Positions 59,101 to 63,190 of a stretch of DNA of 64,000 nucleotides are shown here, one piece after another. A program made the translations under genes and the position numbers. Below the pieces are notes generated by a model that saw only the letters and a list, made by a program, of their open reading frames with translations, was not told where the DNA came from and made no database searches. Source of the DNA: Morinoia aosen (taxonomy: Eukaryota > Arthropoda > Malacostraca > Amphipoda > Talitridae); the NCBI GenBank assembly GCA_030386875.1, contig CM059566.1, positions 36,802,068-36,866,067 on the forward strand, in the 5' to 3' direction. Position 1 is the stretch's first letter; each line of letters starts with the position of its first letter.

Positions 59101-59262
59101 AAATTTACTATTGTGCAGCTGAAGCTATGCTACAATTTCTTGTCCATAAATAACACAATGGGCTCTCAACTTGTCCAATTCAAAATAATGACCCAACTTG
59201 ATTCGAGACAGGTTGCCTCTCTTAGCCCTGACACCCGTTAGCCTAACTCACCTCTCGTCCAT
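20138..59262 (-). CDS. RhoGEF2: RhoGEF2/LARG-type Rho guanine nucleotide exchange factor, N-terminal part (20 exons)
   Basis: This is the spliced minus-strand gene that fills most of the window. Family knowledge: it links G-alpha 12/13 receptors to Rho1 activation at the membrane and drives actomyosin contraction; the RGS-like box binds G-alpha, and the DH-PH (not seen here) loads GTP on Rho. I joined 20 exons by reading GT/AG sites and phases: 59252-59262, 54320-54417, 50868-50975, 49895-50067, 49535-49651, 48234-48338, 45696-46568, 42432-42558, 40926-41335, 36722-37156, 34709-34810, 32934-33041, 32111-32209, 31711-31806, 30774-30967, 28826-29000, 27535-27646, 26135-26308, 21263-21352, 20138-20188. 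Every junction keeps frame; the last leaves phase 1, so the gene continues left. Domains by residue: PDZ 4-82, coiled coil about 131-204, disordered 205-820, rgRGS about 845-1065, C1 1083-1132. The C1 domain favours the arthropod RhoGEF2 type over vertebrate ARHGEF11/12. Alternative exons cannot be excluded. Confidence 0.93.
20690..20746 (+). repeat. R370 start fragment
   Basis: ATTAGATTACTAGTTAGTAC and AAGCCCCCCCCAAAATGC with CAGAGAGGAA; only the first ~55 bases of the family. The next full copy begins directly behind it. Confidence 0.55.
20747..21122 (+). repeat. R370 repeat, full length, long-loop type
   Basis: GATTGATTATAATTTAGTTT start, ACACAACAAAGATGTTCAAA, long loop with GTGTTCCCGCACAGGGCCC, AACAGCAGTGAACTG, GGGAGTGCTAATTCCTATAG and CCCCTGGGGGG at the end. 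Its last base pairs lie about 140 bp before RhoGEF2 exon 19. Confidence 0.82.
21263..21352 (-). CDS. RhoGEF2: RhoGEF2 exon 19: linker between C1 and DH
   Basis: Joined in phase 1 it reads MDKRRGTNDDELVADLLSHQ then PDVLPSDSGSG. High GC, good codon use, acceptor TGTTCAG and donor TCAG|GTGGGT. No domain, but order and phase fit, and acidic/Ser-rich linkers are usual before the DH domain. Confidence 0.8.
23386..23442 (+). repeat. Short dispersed block shared with 6650-6706
   Basis: AAGGGAAGAAATTTGGGGAA then GCAATTA and ATATAACAGA; near-identical to the block at 6650. Unknown family. Confidence 0.5.
23985..24395. repeat. Purine-rich minisatellite, unit about 20 bp
   Basis: Degenerate tandem copies of GAGGAAGAAACAATAAAAAA, about 20 units. 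All purines but few on the plus strand, hence a potential triplex (H-DNA) tract. The long minus-strand frames here (Phe/Leu/Ser repeats) are artefacts of the repeat. Confidence 0.9.
25841..26125. repeat. CACGCAACACA-type minisatellite beside exon 18 donor
   Basis: Irregular tandem copies built from ATCACGCAACACACAACAC and ATGACGCAACAC blocks. It reaches to within about 10 nt of the exon 18 splice donor (26134). On the gene's sense strand it is GT/T-rich. Confidence 0.88.
26135..26308 (-). CDS. RhoGEF2: RhoGEF2 exon 18: second half of C1 domain and basic linker
   Basis: Completes the zinc finger as NCEMNIHKTCAKLVEELC (C-x2-C-x4-H-x2-C-x7-C with the previous exon), then IGQVRKKAPRDKKLHSFLGK and a Lys/Arg/Ser-rich tail. 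All eight metal ligands of the C1 fold are present. It leads toward the DH domain. Acceptor CGTGCAG, donor CCGA|GTGAGT; an ACACAACACC-type simple repeat begins about 10 nt past the donor. Confidence 0.94.
26325..26394 (+). repeat. R370 start fragment
   Basis: GATTAGATGTTAGTTCAGGC, CTCCCTAACTGAAGCGTTC and GGAGGAAGGCACCACTTAG; first ~70 bases only, 17 nt upstream of the exon 18 acceptor in gene terms. Confidence 0.6.
26395..27109. other. Intron 17 body, nothing recognised
   Basis: AT-rich sequence between the R370 fragment and the 24-bp array; overlapping short frames on both strands have no recognised family. Confidence 0.45.
27110..27545. repeat. 24-bp minisatellite that duplicates the exon 17 splice donor
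   Basis: About 18 copies of a 24-bp unit; on the gene's sense strand it reads TACCAGTGTGCCAGTGAGTG plus TGTG. The first 13 bases are the last 13 of exon 17 and GTGAGTG is its donor, so the exon/intron junction is the array's outermost unit. Because 24 is a multiple of three, sense-strand units stay open (YQCASECV), but the first unit past the exon carries an in-frame TAG. Confidence 0.93.
27535..27646 (-). CDS. RhoGEF2: RhoGEF2 exon 17: first half of C1 domain
   Basis: Encodes QLVREHCFNQMTYYSVTYCN, HCQDVIWGVAPQGYQCA. The H-x12-C-x2-C-x13-C spacing is that of a C1 (phorbol-ester/DAG type) zinc finger. The exon ends TACCAGTGTGCCA|GTGAGT, in phase 1. That terminal sequence plus donor is the repeat unit of the adjacent 24-bp minisatellite. 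Reading past the donor would add SECKP and then a stop, so correct use of this donor matters. Confidence 0.95.
27732..28078 (+). repeat. R370 repeat, full length, short-loop type
   Basis: GATTAGATGTTAGTTGAAGC start, CCTAACCGCTACCAAATGAA, GGAATCTATGCAATAGAGG hairpin, GGACAGCAGTGGAGCG, GGGAGTGCTAATTTCTATAG and ATCCCCCTGAGGGGACC. Confidence 0.82.
28591..28803. repeat. 41-bp minisatellite beside exon 16 donor
   Basis: Five copies with period 41 (ACG at 28596, 28637, 28678, then degenerate), unit containing ATAAATCAACTTTGCCTCCC and TCTATTTAACTATGC. It starts 22 nt past the weak GTTTGG donor of exon 16. On the sense strand each unit carries GAGGGAGGCAAAG, a G-run type that can strengthen donors. 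Confidence 0.9.
28826..29000 (-). CDS. RhoGEF2: RhoGEF2 exon 16: C-terminal helices of RGS-like box
   Basis: With the split serine it reads SDDWNHDDHSLIMASSLATL, LWKWFNVRSPKAMALIDRCP, then a basic tail with FFKANKK. This is the extra helical layer and basic stretch that follow the RGS core in the family. The acceptor (TTTTCTGCAG) is bordered by a 69-bp tandem array and the weak donor (AAG|GTTTGG) by a 41-bp array. Phase 2 in, phase 0 out. Confidence 0.9.
29003..29535. repeat. 69-bp minisatellite beside exon 16 acceptor
   Basis: About 7.5 copies with exact 69-bp spacing (TCAGTATG at 29023, 29092, 29161, 29230, 29299, 29368, 29437, 29506). On the sense strand each unit has TTTTTATTTTCTGCTATC followed by GTTTCAG or ATTTCAG, a decoy 3' splice site. 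The real acceptor (TTTATTTTCTGCAG) shares the same core and lies at the array's edge. Confidence 0.93.
29536..30773 (-). other. RhoGEF2 intron 15 body with a three-hairpin cluster
   Basis: AT-rich. The only structure seen is 30273-30365: GTTCAG...CTGAAC, ATGGGT...ACCCAT and CCCGGCAC...GTGCGGG, three perfect inverted repeats in a row. Function unknown; may be the remains of a mobile element. Confidence 0.5.
30774..30967 (-). CDS. RhoGEF2: RhoGEF2 exon 15: end of RGS core, MAGLG motif
   Basis: Encodes VFLKVRQRAREVLNEQLADF, RSKRMAGLGNIFGPPDAQLM and on to LVPFLESVR. The F-R-x-K-R-x-x-G-L-G signature is shared by the p115/LARG/PDZ-RhoGEF RGS-like boxes and ends the core fold. Acceptor GCCGCAG, donor TCAG|GTACGC; phase 0 in, phase 2 out. 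Confidence 0.95.
31143..31468 (+). repeat. R370 repeat, diverged
   Basis: AGACTAGACTTTAAGTTGAA start, CCTTAACCCCATAAAG, GGAATCAATCTAAATAATGC in place of the hairpin, AAGCCTACC, GGGAGTGCTAATTCCCTCAG and CCCTTGAGGGG. Lies in the intron between exons 14 and 15. Confidence 0.72.
31711..31806 (-). CDS. RhoGEF2: RhoGEF2 exon 14: RGS-like box
   Basis: 32 codons, PMPVGCTIDDAVLNEIDETL and RHDLDKEETLRK. Corresponds to the segment where family members read V(P)xxM..D(L)E.R; acidic helix with the D-x-V-L-x-E-I-D pattern. Acceptor GTGCAG, donor AAA|GTGAGT; phase 0. Confidence 0.92.
32111..32209 (-). CDS. RhoGEF2: RhoGEF2 exon 13: RGS-like box
   Basis: 33 codons, FFYMITDLYKEGAAKEMKKW and AYEIHSSFLLPSA. 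Matches the LLCYLYSDLYK helix of ARHGEF12 and the following helix before the LFLDRSA-type turn. Acceptor TTTTCAG, donor GCA|GTAAGT; phase 0. Confidence 0.94.
32210..32933 (-). other. RhoGEF2 intron 12, nothing recognised
   Basis: 0.7 kb AT-rich intron between exons 12 and 13; no repeat or coding signal recognised. Introns 13 (31807-32110) and 14 are similarly plain apart from the R370 copy at 31143. Confidence 0.6.
32934..33041 (-). CDS. RhoGEF2: RhoGEF2 exon 12: start of RGS-like box
   Basis: 36 codons, YGDHGPFQSLSKLWTHPAYL and AVFMNFIISNCSPATA. HPAYLAVFMNFIISNCSPAT aligns with RPAHLAVFLHHVVSQFDPAT in ARHGEF12, the first helices of the rgRGS fold. Acceptor TGTCCAG, donor GCA|GTAAGT; phase 0. 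Confidence 0.95.
33190..33570 (+). repeat. R370 repeat, full length, long-loop type
   Basis: TTAGATTACAGATGTTTAGT start, CTTCCCTGATCATGACAAAG, hairpin with GTGTTCTCACAAAAGATC, AACAGCAGTGAACTAAAA, AGGCCTACCCAA and GTATCCCCCTCGAGGGG. Confidence 0.78.
33755..34120 (-). mobile_element. tRNA-derived SINE with 14-bp target-site duplication
   Basis: Perfect 14-bp duplications (GAATTAGTCTTGAG) at 33755-33768 and 34107-34120 bracket a body at 33769-34106. On the minus strand the head reads AGTGGCCGAGTGTATAGAGC (A box) and, some 30 bases on, CAGGTTCGATTCCTGTG (B box), the pol III promoter of a Ser/Leu-like tRNA. The body continues into an unrelated region and ends in a (TA)n tail next to the left duplication. 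The SINE lies in the same orientation as RhoGEF2, in intron 11. Intact duplications suggest a fairly young insertion. Confidence 0.9.
34250..34652. repeat. 21-bp minisatellite near exon 11 donor
   Basis: About 18 copies of GATAATCAGGATAATGATGA C (21 bp), decaying on the left and right into GATAAT/TAATAA. Begins about 55 nt past the exon 11 donor. Open frames in it (Asp/Asn-rich on plus, Ile-rich on minus) come from the unit length being a multiple of three. Confidence 0.92.
34709..34810 (-). CDS. RhoGEF2: RhoGEF2 exon 11: acidic EDDDF element before the RGS-like box
   Basis: 34 codons: MTTSMMGVMDGHTTWAQTAI, then QSMEDDDFSDSEAM. The MEDDDF element lines up with AEDDDF in ARHGEF12. In the p115/LARG group this acidic segment just ahead of the rgRGS box contacts G-alpha 13 and is needed for GAP activity. 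Acceptor GGGCAG, donor ATG|GTGAGC; phase 0 both sides. Confidence 0.9.
34811..36721 (-). other. RhoGEF2 intron 10
   Basis: 1.9 kb AT-rich. A degenerate tandem repeat of about 26 bp (AACTCGAAAATCCCATTTCA type) occupies 35776-35905. Nothing else recognised. Confidence 0.6.
35776..35905. repeat. Degenerate ~26-bp tandem repeat
   Basis: Five decaying copies of AAAAACTCGAAAATCYCATT TT-type sequence. Mid-intron, no link to a splice site. Confidence 0.7.
36722..37156 (-). CDS. RhoGEF2: RhoGEF2 exon 10: Ser/Thr/Pro-rich linker
   Basis: 145 codons, TSSSPPPCNSHMLSSSSTSD onward, including SPEEEDEPAPQTLD and MPPKAMPPPFVIAPP, ending SAAHNNSQ before CAG|GTAATG. No domain recognised. Acceptor CTACAG and intact phase 0 at both ends over 435 nt support it as a coding exon between the acidic linker and the rgRGS region. 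It could be alternatively spliced because removing it keeps frame. Confidence 0.78.
38370..38998. repeat. 21-bp minisatellite, about 30 copies
   Basis: Unit GATGATGAGTGGGAAGTTAG T with an A/G variant (GATGATGGGTGG) and runs of GGGTGGAAAG. The variant order (blocks of GGGTGG against GAGTGG units) suggests repeated unequal exchange. It produces long artefact frames on both strands (Lys-Leu-Val-Met, Ser-Leu-Thr-Ser, Ile-Thr-Asn-Phe). Confidence 0.93.
39130..39480. repeat. 31-bp minisatellite (GTACACAG type)
   Basis: GGTGCCGTGTACACAGCACA plus ATTTGTACACA repeats with a 31-bp period at 39301, 39332 and 39363; flanks are degenerate with CGGCTGTGTACTG variants. CA/TG rich. Confidence 0.88.
40926..41335 (-). 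CDS. RhoGEF2: RhoGEF2 exon 9: poly-Gly and acidic linker
   Basis: Starts GHLSGSDSLGDLASLHSSNS, passes MEDDPPPGTPPPPYANN, an Asn run, a run of about twelve glycines encoded by GGN repeats, then SADDDDQDDDENYSTIPDE before GAG|GTGAGA. Disordered; the simple codon repeats are likely length-polymorphic. STIP near the end is a second SxIP-like tetrapeptide but sits among acidic residues, so EB1 binding is less likely. Acceptor TTCTCAG; phase 1 in, phase 0 out. Confidence 0.85.
41336..42431 (-). other. RhoGEF2 intron 8, nothing recognised
   Basis: 1.1 kb AT-rich intron; no repeats or coding signals recognised. Confidence 0.55.
42432..42558 (-). CDS. RhoGEF2: RhoGEF2 exon 8: Ser-rich linker
   Basis: Encodes SVTSESSSTSSSSSGGSRPP, then SQHCRAKSSPETITANPQARHE. 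Low-complexity AGC repeats give the serine run. Acceptor TGTGCAG, donor GAAG|GTTCGT (weak). Phase 0 in, phase 1 out, matching exon 9. Probably disordered and a phosphorylation region. Confidence 0.82.
42559..45695 (-). other. RhoGEF2 intron 7
   Basis: 3.1 kb, AT-rich. Apart from the hairpin at 42657-42764, small plus frames at 43246-43736 and 45211-45500 are present, none recognised. Confidence 0.55.
42657..42764. repeat. Hairpin with 44-bp imperfect arms
   Basis: Left arm GATGGCCGAGGATGTATGAT through GCAGCACCGCACTTCC (42657-42701); right arm 42721-42764 is its reverse complement with a few differences; loop of 19 bases. GATGGCCGAG resembles the A-box start of a Ser/Leu tRNA, so a tRNA-related foldback is possible. 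Confidence 0.75.
45696..46568 (-). CDS. RhoGEF2: RhoGEF2 exon 7: long disordered Ser/Pro-rich linker
   Basis: An 873-nt exon, 291 codons, opening LHSSSSSNRRSPAV and ending ALGGLH before CAT|GTAAGT. No folded domain is visible. It carries a Gln run, His/Gln-rich stretch, an Asn- and Gly-rich region (seven consecutive Gly) and three proline motifs (PPPLPP, PPPLPAR, PPPLPPRPP) typical of SH3 ligands. SASDIPPPLPAR with upstream KQKHTR contains SDIP, an SxIP-type EB1-binding motif in a basic setting (46257-46268); fly RhoGEF2 is known to ride microtubule ends through EB1. Frame 0 at both ends and acceptor TTTCAG fix the boundaries. Confidence 0.85.
46569..48233 (-). other. RhoGEF2 intron 6
   Basis: 1.7 kb. 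Apart from the tandem repeat at its start nothing was recognised; a plus frame at 47866-48108 has no known family. Confidence 0.55.
48130..48233. repeat. Degenerate ~30-bp tandem repeat touching exon 6 donor
   Basis: Four irregular units sharing, on the sense strand, TGTTGCAGGAGCC / TGTTACAGGAGCC / TATTATAGGAGCC / AATTACAGGGGC. The first follows the GTGTG donor of exon 6 directly. Confidence 0.55.
48234..48338 (-). CDS. RhoGEF2: RhoGEF2 exon 6: coiled coil, part 2
   Basis: 35 codons, ALQKTLEKELETINNLVSTI and on to EAENPLSQ; continues the heptad pattern of the previous exon. Acceptor TTCTCAG, donor CCCAG|GTGTGT. A degenerate tandem repeat starts at the donor itself (see the 48130-48233 entry). 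Phase 0 on both sides. Confidence 0.9.
49535..49651 (-). CDS. RhoGEF2: RhoGEF2 exon 5: coiled coil, part 1
   Basis: 39 codons from NQLQNQFDVNRHKMLSKMLD to LVELEKKPPK, with heptad-spaced Leu/Met. This is the helical segment that follows the PDZ in the family (compare VEILRKMLQKEQERLQLL in ARHGEF12) and probably helps self-association. Acceptor TTTTTCAG, donor AAG|GTACC; phase 0 on both sides. Confidence 0.9.
49895..50067 (-). CDS. RhoGEF2: RhoGEF2 exon 4: last PDZ strand and linker
   Basis: Opens with SSHSVRLTVCAGG, the last beta strand of the PDZ domain, then an Ala/Gly/Ser-rich stretch and KDKQHNKITAPLPVN. The ITxPxP element precedes the coiled coil in ARHGEF11/12 (ITSPVLM), which supports the order. 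Acceptor CTACAG, donor AAC|GTAACT (a weaker donor). Ends in phase 0. Confidence 0.9.
50868..50975 (-). CDS. RhoGEF2: RhoGEF2 exon 3: second half of PDZ domain
   Basis: Encodes GGPACLAGVQVGDCIMKVNG, then TPVSKFNHREVVQIIK. The pattern AGVQVGDxIxKVNG and the final helix HREVVQIIK are diagnostic of PDZ domains and align with AGVQTGDRIIKVNG of ARHGEF12. Acceptor TTTGCAG, donor AAAT|GTAAGT; phase 1 to phase 1. Confidence 0.95.
50976..54319 (-). other. RhoGEF2 intron 2, mostly featureless
   Basis: 3.3 kb of AT-rich sequence. A short GGT run (51345-51366) and a minus frame at 52124-52369 (PLPYDINLFWNLDRKTKSHG and onward) are the only items noted; the frame looks protein-like but I do not recognise it. 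Introns 3-5 (50068-50867, 49652-49894, 48339-49534) are plain. Confidence 0.55.
54320..54417 (-). CDS. RhoGEF2: RhoGEF2 exon 2: first half of PDZ domain
   Basis: Flanked by TTACAG acceptor and GTAAGT donor. It encodes QLREVVVTRSDDRGYGLTVS and onward to MVQDVKE. GYGLTV is the carboxylate-binding loop of a PDZ domain and lines up with GFGLTV of human ARHGEF12. Family members use this domain to bind C-termini of plexin-B and lysophosphatidic-acid receptors. Starts in phase 2, ends in phase 1. Confidence 0.93.
54827..55190 (+). repeat. R370 repeat, full length, long-loop type
   Basis: GATTGATTGATTATAAGTTA start, CCGTACAACAAAGATG, hairpin with GTGTGATCCCACAAGTATCC, AAAAACAGGGTAACAG, AGTCCACCCAAC, GATACAATAATTGTATCCC. 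Lies in intron 1 of RhoGEF2. Confidence 0.8.
55191..56305. other. Intron 1 sequence, nothing recognised
   Basis: AT-rich; no repeats or coding signals recognised. Confidence 0.5.
56306..56460 (+). mobile_element. Possible Helitron 5' end
   Basis: TCTATACTATAATAAGAGCC followed by CGTCCGTCCGTCTGTCTGTC and a GATACAAGCTCAAGCC...GACGGGCTGT...GCGGCCTAATCAACT segment. TCTATACTA-TATAA with a CCGTCTGTC stretch is a form seen at 5' ends of animal Helitrons, and the insertion lies between A and T as expected. No 3' CTRR end was found, so this is tentative. Confidence 0.35.
56461..57063. other. Intron 1 sequence, nothing recognised
   Basis: AT-rich, no feature identified. Confidence 0.45.
57064..57395. 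repeat. Telomere-like GGTTAGGTTGGGTTGGTCACG minisatellite
   Basis: Irregular tandem units of GGGTTAGGTTGGGTTGGTCA CGCTT, about 25 bp, with variants losing one GGTTAGGTT block. The TTAGG-like words match arthropod telomere repeats but the CACGCTT insert shows it is an interstitial array, not a telomere. Confidence 0.88.
57465..58205. mobile_element. Long foldback (inverted-repeat) element 1
   Basis: Outer arms are reverse complements: GTAAATGTTGAAGACTTGAC at about 57473 against its complement at about 58177-58196, through GCCGAAATAATGTT, CAATGCACTTTCCGGCGGAA-like and GAGTTA...CACTGGAGTTCC-type sequence. The inner core (CCTATTACAAACGTAAAGA, GTTCTTTTAGTGAAAATT) occurs in both arms. The left arm holds about 90 bp missing from the right, and the centre contains the palindrome CGTCGAACGTTCGACG at 57830-57845. 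No ORF; a non-autonomous element of MITE/foldback type. Confidence 0.82.
58211..58920. mobile_element. Long foldback element 2, near-perfect palindrome
   Basis: Arms of about 340 bp fold on a loop of under 25 bases near 58565 (GGCGCCAACCGGCTGAAG). Outer arms: TTGGTCAATATT...AATATAATGTTGTCAAC, ATAGATGGGTAATATAGT; inner arms: the same CCTATTACAAACGTAAAGAG core as element 1, then GTTTGTTTAC and GATGGCGGCAGCC. Starts about 5 bp after element 1 ends. The outer arms differ from element 1, the core does not. Confidence 0.85.
59252..59262 (-). CDS. RhoGEF2: RhoGEF2 coding exon 1 (start codon, 11 nt)
   Basis: A tiny first coding exon: ATG GAC GAG AG followed by the donor GTGAGTT. It ends in phase 2, which is exactly what exon 2 needs; the joined product starts MDESQLREVVVTR. 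The start sits in a good Kozak setting (AAC before ATG, G after) and an in-frame TGA lies three codons upstream, so this is a genuine start rather than an open internal frame. The PDZ domain therefore begins almost at the first residue, unlike the longer N-termini of fly and mammalian homologues. Other first exons are possible. Confidence 0.7.
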
Positions 59263-59617
59263 GTTCACATATCATGCAAACGAAGAAGAGGACGTCCCTT
59301 GTTGCCAACAAGTTAGCATAAGAGATAGTTAAACCATTAGTCAACTTATAACAGTTAACAGTCAATGGGTCTCGAATATTCACTGAGTGTTTTGCTACTC
59401 ACTACTGAGTCACCACAACACTGGACTGCTAGTAAAATAACCGATGAATTCTCTACAGATTCACTTATAAAATGTTAATAACTCTTAATGATATATTCAC
59501 AGTCACATTTTTCCAATTAACCACTAGGATTCTTAAAAAGGCACAAAGCTACATACAAACGAATCAAAATTGACAAACACAAACACTACGAGCTGCCATG
59601 TTGAACGGATACCAACT
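59263..59617 (-). promoter_or_regulatory. Candidate 5' UTR and transcription start of RhoGEF2
   Basis: Reading leftward (minus strand), TCAGTT at 59619-59614 matches the arthropod Initiator, with the A+1 at 59617. Transcription from there would give an unspliced leader of about 355 nt before the start codon at 59262. A short upstream ATG (in AACATGGCAGC near 59600) opens a reading frame of about a dozen codons, a possible translational brake. No TATA box is evident. An additional 5' UTR intron cannot be ruled out. This is inference from motif and position only. Confidence 0.3.
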
Positions 59618-60021
59618 GATGCAAATTTCCACCGAAAGTGATGGAAACTTACCTTAAAAATAGACTTTTACCCTAGCATAGGGTTGCAAATATCTTGCAT
59701 TACATTGCTGGAGTTTAGTTAAAATAGTAAACGTGTATTTCGTGAATTTTAGGAGTATTTTATATTATAGCAAAGTTCACCAATTTTGTACGCAATATTT
59801 TGATCAAGGTAATGATACACCTTCGTCTAAAATTAATCAGCTTGTGACCTGTTTAGTGTTTGAATTAATTTTTAATCTAATTTGAATATTAACTCATCTT
59901 AAGACAATATATTATATAGATGAACCAAGAGAACGATCTTTATGAGCAAAAAATATTTTAAGGTACTTGAACGCTAAACTAATCTTAGCAGCTGAAATGC
60001 ACTGGTATTAATTTACTACAG

Positions 60022-60290
60022 AGAGCCGTTTACACTAGGGGACATTTCGGCCGTGAGGCGCGACACGTGTATACGAGGCTCACCACTGAGGCTCATATTT
60101 GTGCGTGTTTATATGAAGTTCCCTATTCGCTCTGATCGAAATCGAAATCCGCGACATTCAAGAGCCTCGTAACTACCGTGGCAAATAGGGAACTTCGTAT
60201 AAACACGCACAAATATGATACTCAGTGGGGAGCCTCGTACACACGTGACGCCCCTCACGGTCGAAATGTCCCCTAATGTAAATGGCTCTT
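60022..60290. mobile_element. Foldback element 3
   Basis: Arms of about 110 bp: AGAGCCGTTTACACTAGGGG, ACATTTCGGCCGTGAGG, ACGTGTATACGAGGCTCACC and CATATTTGTGCGTGTTTATA on the left, all mirrored on the right up to AATGGCTCTT. Loop about 50 bp in the middle. No ORF; unrelated to the other foldbacks. Confidence 0.8.
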
Positions 60291-63190
60291 ATAAGGATCT
60301 TTATGTTGAGACATTTCAACACACATGAATGATGGCTGTTAAATCGTCTTTTTTGTATATAAACTATTTTCTTTTTTTACAAGGCAATAATTATGAGATG
60401 AATGGAATGAAAAAAGGAAGAAAAAATAAATACCGTAGAGATCCGAAAAAGTTGATACGTTAAATGTATTATGAATCTAAAACCAAGTCACAGAAAATTA
60501 GTTGAATAGTAGATAGCTAAAAATGTTATTCCAAACTAAAAAGTTTATTACGTCGCATCAACATGTCTTTCTAATGAAACACCATGTGTTGCCAATGGTA
60601 ATCGCGGAAAAAACGATCCTCTGTTGGGTGAAGTTTAAAAAATCTGTTGGTTGTTTTTAAACAGGTAGCAGGTAGCATTCTCAGGTCTTACAAGATAGAA
60701 GAAATTAACCCAGCTTTTCCATGCTCTGCGTGGGAAGGTTCGGTTATTGTTCTCTTAATCGATTTCATACGGTTTTCCATTTAATAAAACTCTTATAAAC
60801 GTTTTGTAATTGAGTGTTCCATTTTCCAATAAATGATTTTTCTTTCTTCACGTTACAGCAAGATAAAGCAACCGCTAGTGTTGCGAAGTATGTAGCATAC
60901 CGCTACATAAGCGTAAAAATCAGAAATTTGCCATTCGCACTTAAATAAATTAATTAGTAGCATTAAAAATCTTACTCTAATTTATTATTAATTATTTTCT
61001 ACTTCTAATTCGTAATCATTGAAGTTTTTGTGTAAATACATGAGACGATAAAATAACAATTGACATTTTTCGAGAGAGAAGCCCTCTGGTGGCAATACTG
61101 CGCAAGGCGCGTCTCTGTTTCAAAAAGAGCACTCTTACTTTGGCGGTCGCCTAGCTCGCTCACAGCACTTTTCTCGTGAGTAATCAGTGTTAGAAAATAA
61201 TCGTGTTCTTTCTTCGTGTTCAGTGAGTATTAATAGTGACAGTGCAAGGTTATTTGGATACTTAGTTATGCGTAGGAATTGTGATGTAGCATGTTTTCAT
61301 TCAGTGTTTTGTTTTTTTCTCAACATGACTTAGCGTAAAATTTTGCGTCAGATGTGCATTGTATTTCCGTGTCATGATTTTTAGTATCAAAACATAATCA
61401 TGTTCGTTCCTTTCTTTACTACAATAGTATATACCTGCAGTTTCCATTCATGATTCGATACTCGGAACGAACGCGGCGGAATTGCCGGCGTTCGTTGTCG
61501 ATAGCGTCTTTGTGTAATGGCGGAACATCACACCGTCGTCTCTTGTCACTACTCCGTGACTATAATTCACTATAGGCATGTGTTATAGTAGCATTTATTT
61601 TTTTTTACAAACCGACTTGCAGTAGTTTTTAAAGTACGAAAAGTATTCATGTCTATGCTTGCTAAGTTTTGGAATTTCATTTCTTAATTCCATACTCTTT
61701 GAAACCTTTACGTAACCGCACTTATTTCAATATAAAACATTTCAATAAAATTTAATTTAACTCATCGCATTCGTGTGACAAACACCCACTACCATCTGCC
61801 TATCTTGAGTGTGTGCAAATTGCTGGCGGCTTGGCTGAGGCCGACGTGTAAAGCCGCCCGGCTAAATCGCCGCACGGAATTTTCATGCTTTCGTTTTTTC
61901 TTCGCGTATTTTCCTTCTGTGAAATCAACGTTTAGGTTTCCTTTTCCTTTTATCATTGGGGATATATATATTCCTTTTATTCCTTCATTATTGCAAACGA
62001 TATTTATCAGTAAATTTCAGTAGAATTTATAAATGAACTTTAGGAATTTCTTTTCTCTGTATTCTTGTACCGTTATGGAGATTTTCTAGAGTACATAAAG
62101 AAGCTTAAATCTTCATGTTAAGCATTTCCTTAATTACTAAATTCTTAAATTTCATGCCTTGCATTTAAAGCAAGAGCATTTGTATCAGAATCTCTTAATT
62201 GATTTTTTCCTATCCGTCCTTAAGTTAGCTGGTGTTGGATCTGTAGGACTTTCTCGGAGTGATCTACTTTATGGGAGTTTTATCCTGTACTTTGGGATAA
62301 CTTCAGTGTGAAATTTCCTTGATGTCTCCTTGGACTGCTCATCCAGCTTCTTGGACTCCTTGCAGGACCTCTACATCATCGCCATACACACAACACTCAC
62401 AGTTTTGAATCTCCCTGGGTTCCTGAGTGCCATGCTAAATGCTATTCTCACATAAGCTGTGACTTAACTTGCTCCTACCAATATGAGCTGTGACATAATA
62501 TGCTAAATGCTAAGGACCTGGGCTTACTAGTATCCTAGTATGCTATGCTAATATGAGCAGTAACTTAACTTGCTCCTGCTAATGTGCTAATGTGCTAATG
62601 TGCTAATGTGCCGACTTGCTTCTGCTCACATGAGCCGGATTTAACTTGCTCACACCTCACCTTATTTTGAGTCATTAGTTCTACCTGAGTTACGTCATTG
62701 ACCCTCGCTCAATTCTCTCAAATTGCCTAATTCAAGTTCCCAAATACAACTCACTCACCCTGCCTACTCCATCGCGTGACGGCCTTCGCCCACGCCAGCC
62801 TGGCTCTCCGGCACGGATTGCCCACCTAGACAAGCTCTCCGAGATCAAGATCCAAGCCAGTTCTCCTTGGTTTTCCTTCAATAAACTACACGGCAGGAAA
62901 AAGCTGAGTTAACCAAAAATTGTCATTCATTATCCCTCTTATAGTCGCTCAAATTTACTTGTCGAGAGATGTTGTAGTCTTTGCCCGTCAATTCACCCCA
63001 GCAGACAATCAGACCTACACAAGTAACTCGGTTTCATTGGCAAGCAGTTTCTTAATGGAGACTAAAACATTTCAATCTTGAATTATTGAAGTAACCTTGT
63101 GCCAAATCAAATAGATAAGTAAACGAATAGAACGTTCTGAAAAAAAAACATATGAAAGGTTGAGTAGGCTTCATAATGAAATAACACTTT
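60291..63190. other. Unannotated flank with a possible divergent promoter
   Basis: AT-rich with a GC-richer stretch at 61080-61230 holding two TCAGTG Initiator-like sites (A+1 near 61186 and 61222) on the plus strand, facing away from RhoGEF2. No exon of a following gene was found. 62440-62640 has short imperfect GCTAATGT repeats. 62740-62900 is C-rich and ends with AATAAA. Confidence 0.35.

Larger units (their letters stand above)
58921..60021. other. RhoGEF2 5' region and flank
   Basis: Contains exon 1 (59252-59262) and the candidate leader. Otherwise AT-rich with no recognised feature. Confidence 0.5.

Noticed and set aside
62740-62900. A terminal repeat of an LTR-type element ending at AATAAA
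   Set aside because: No matching second repeat, primer site or coding trace was found nearby.
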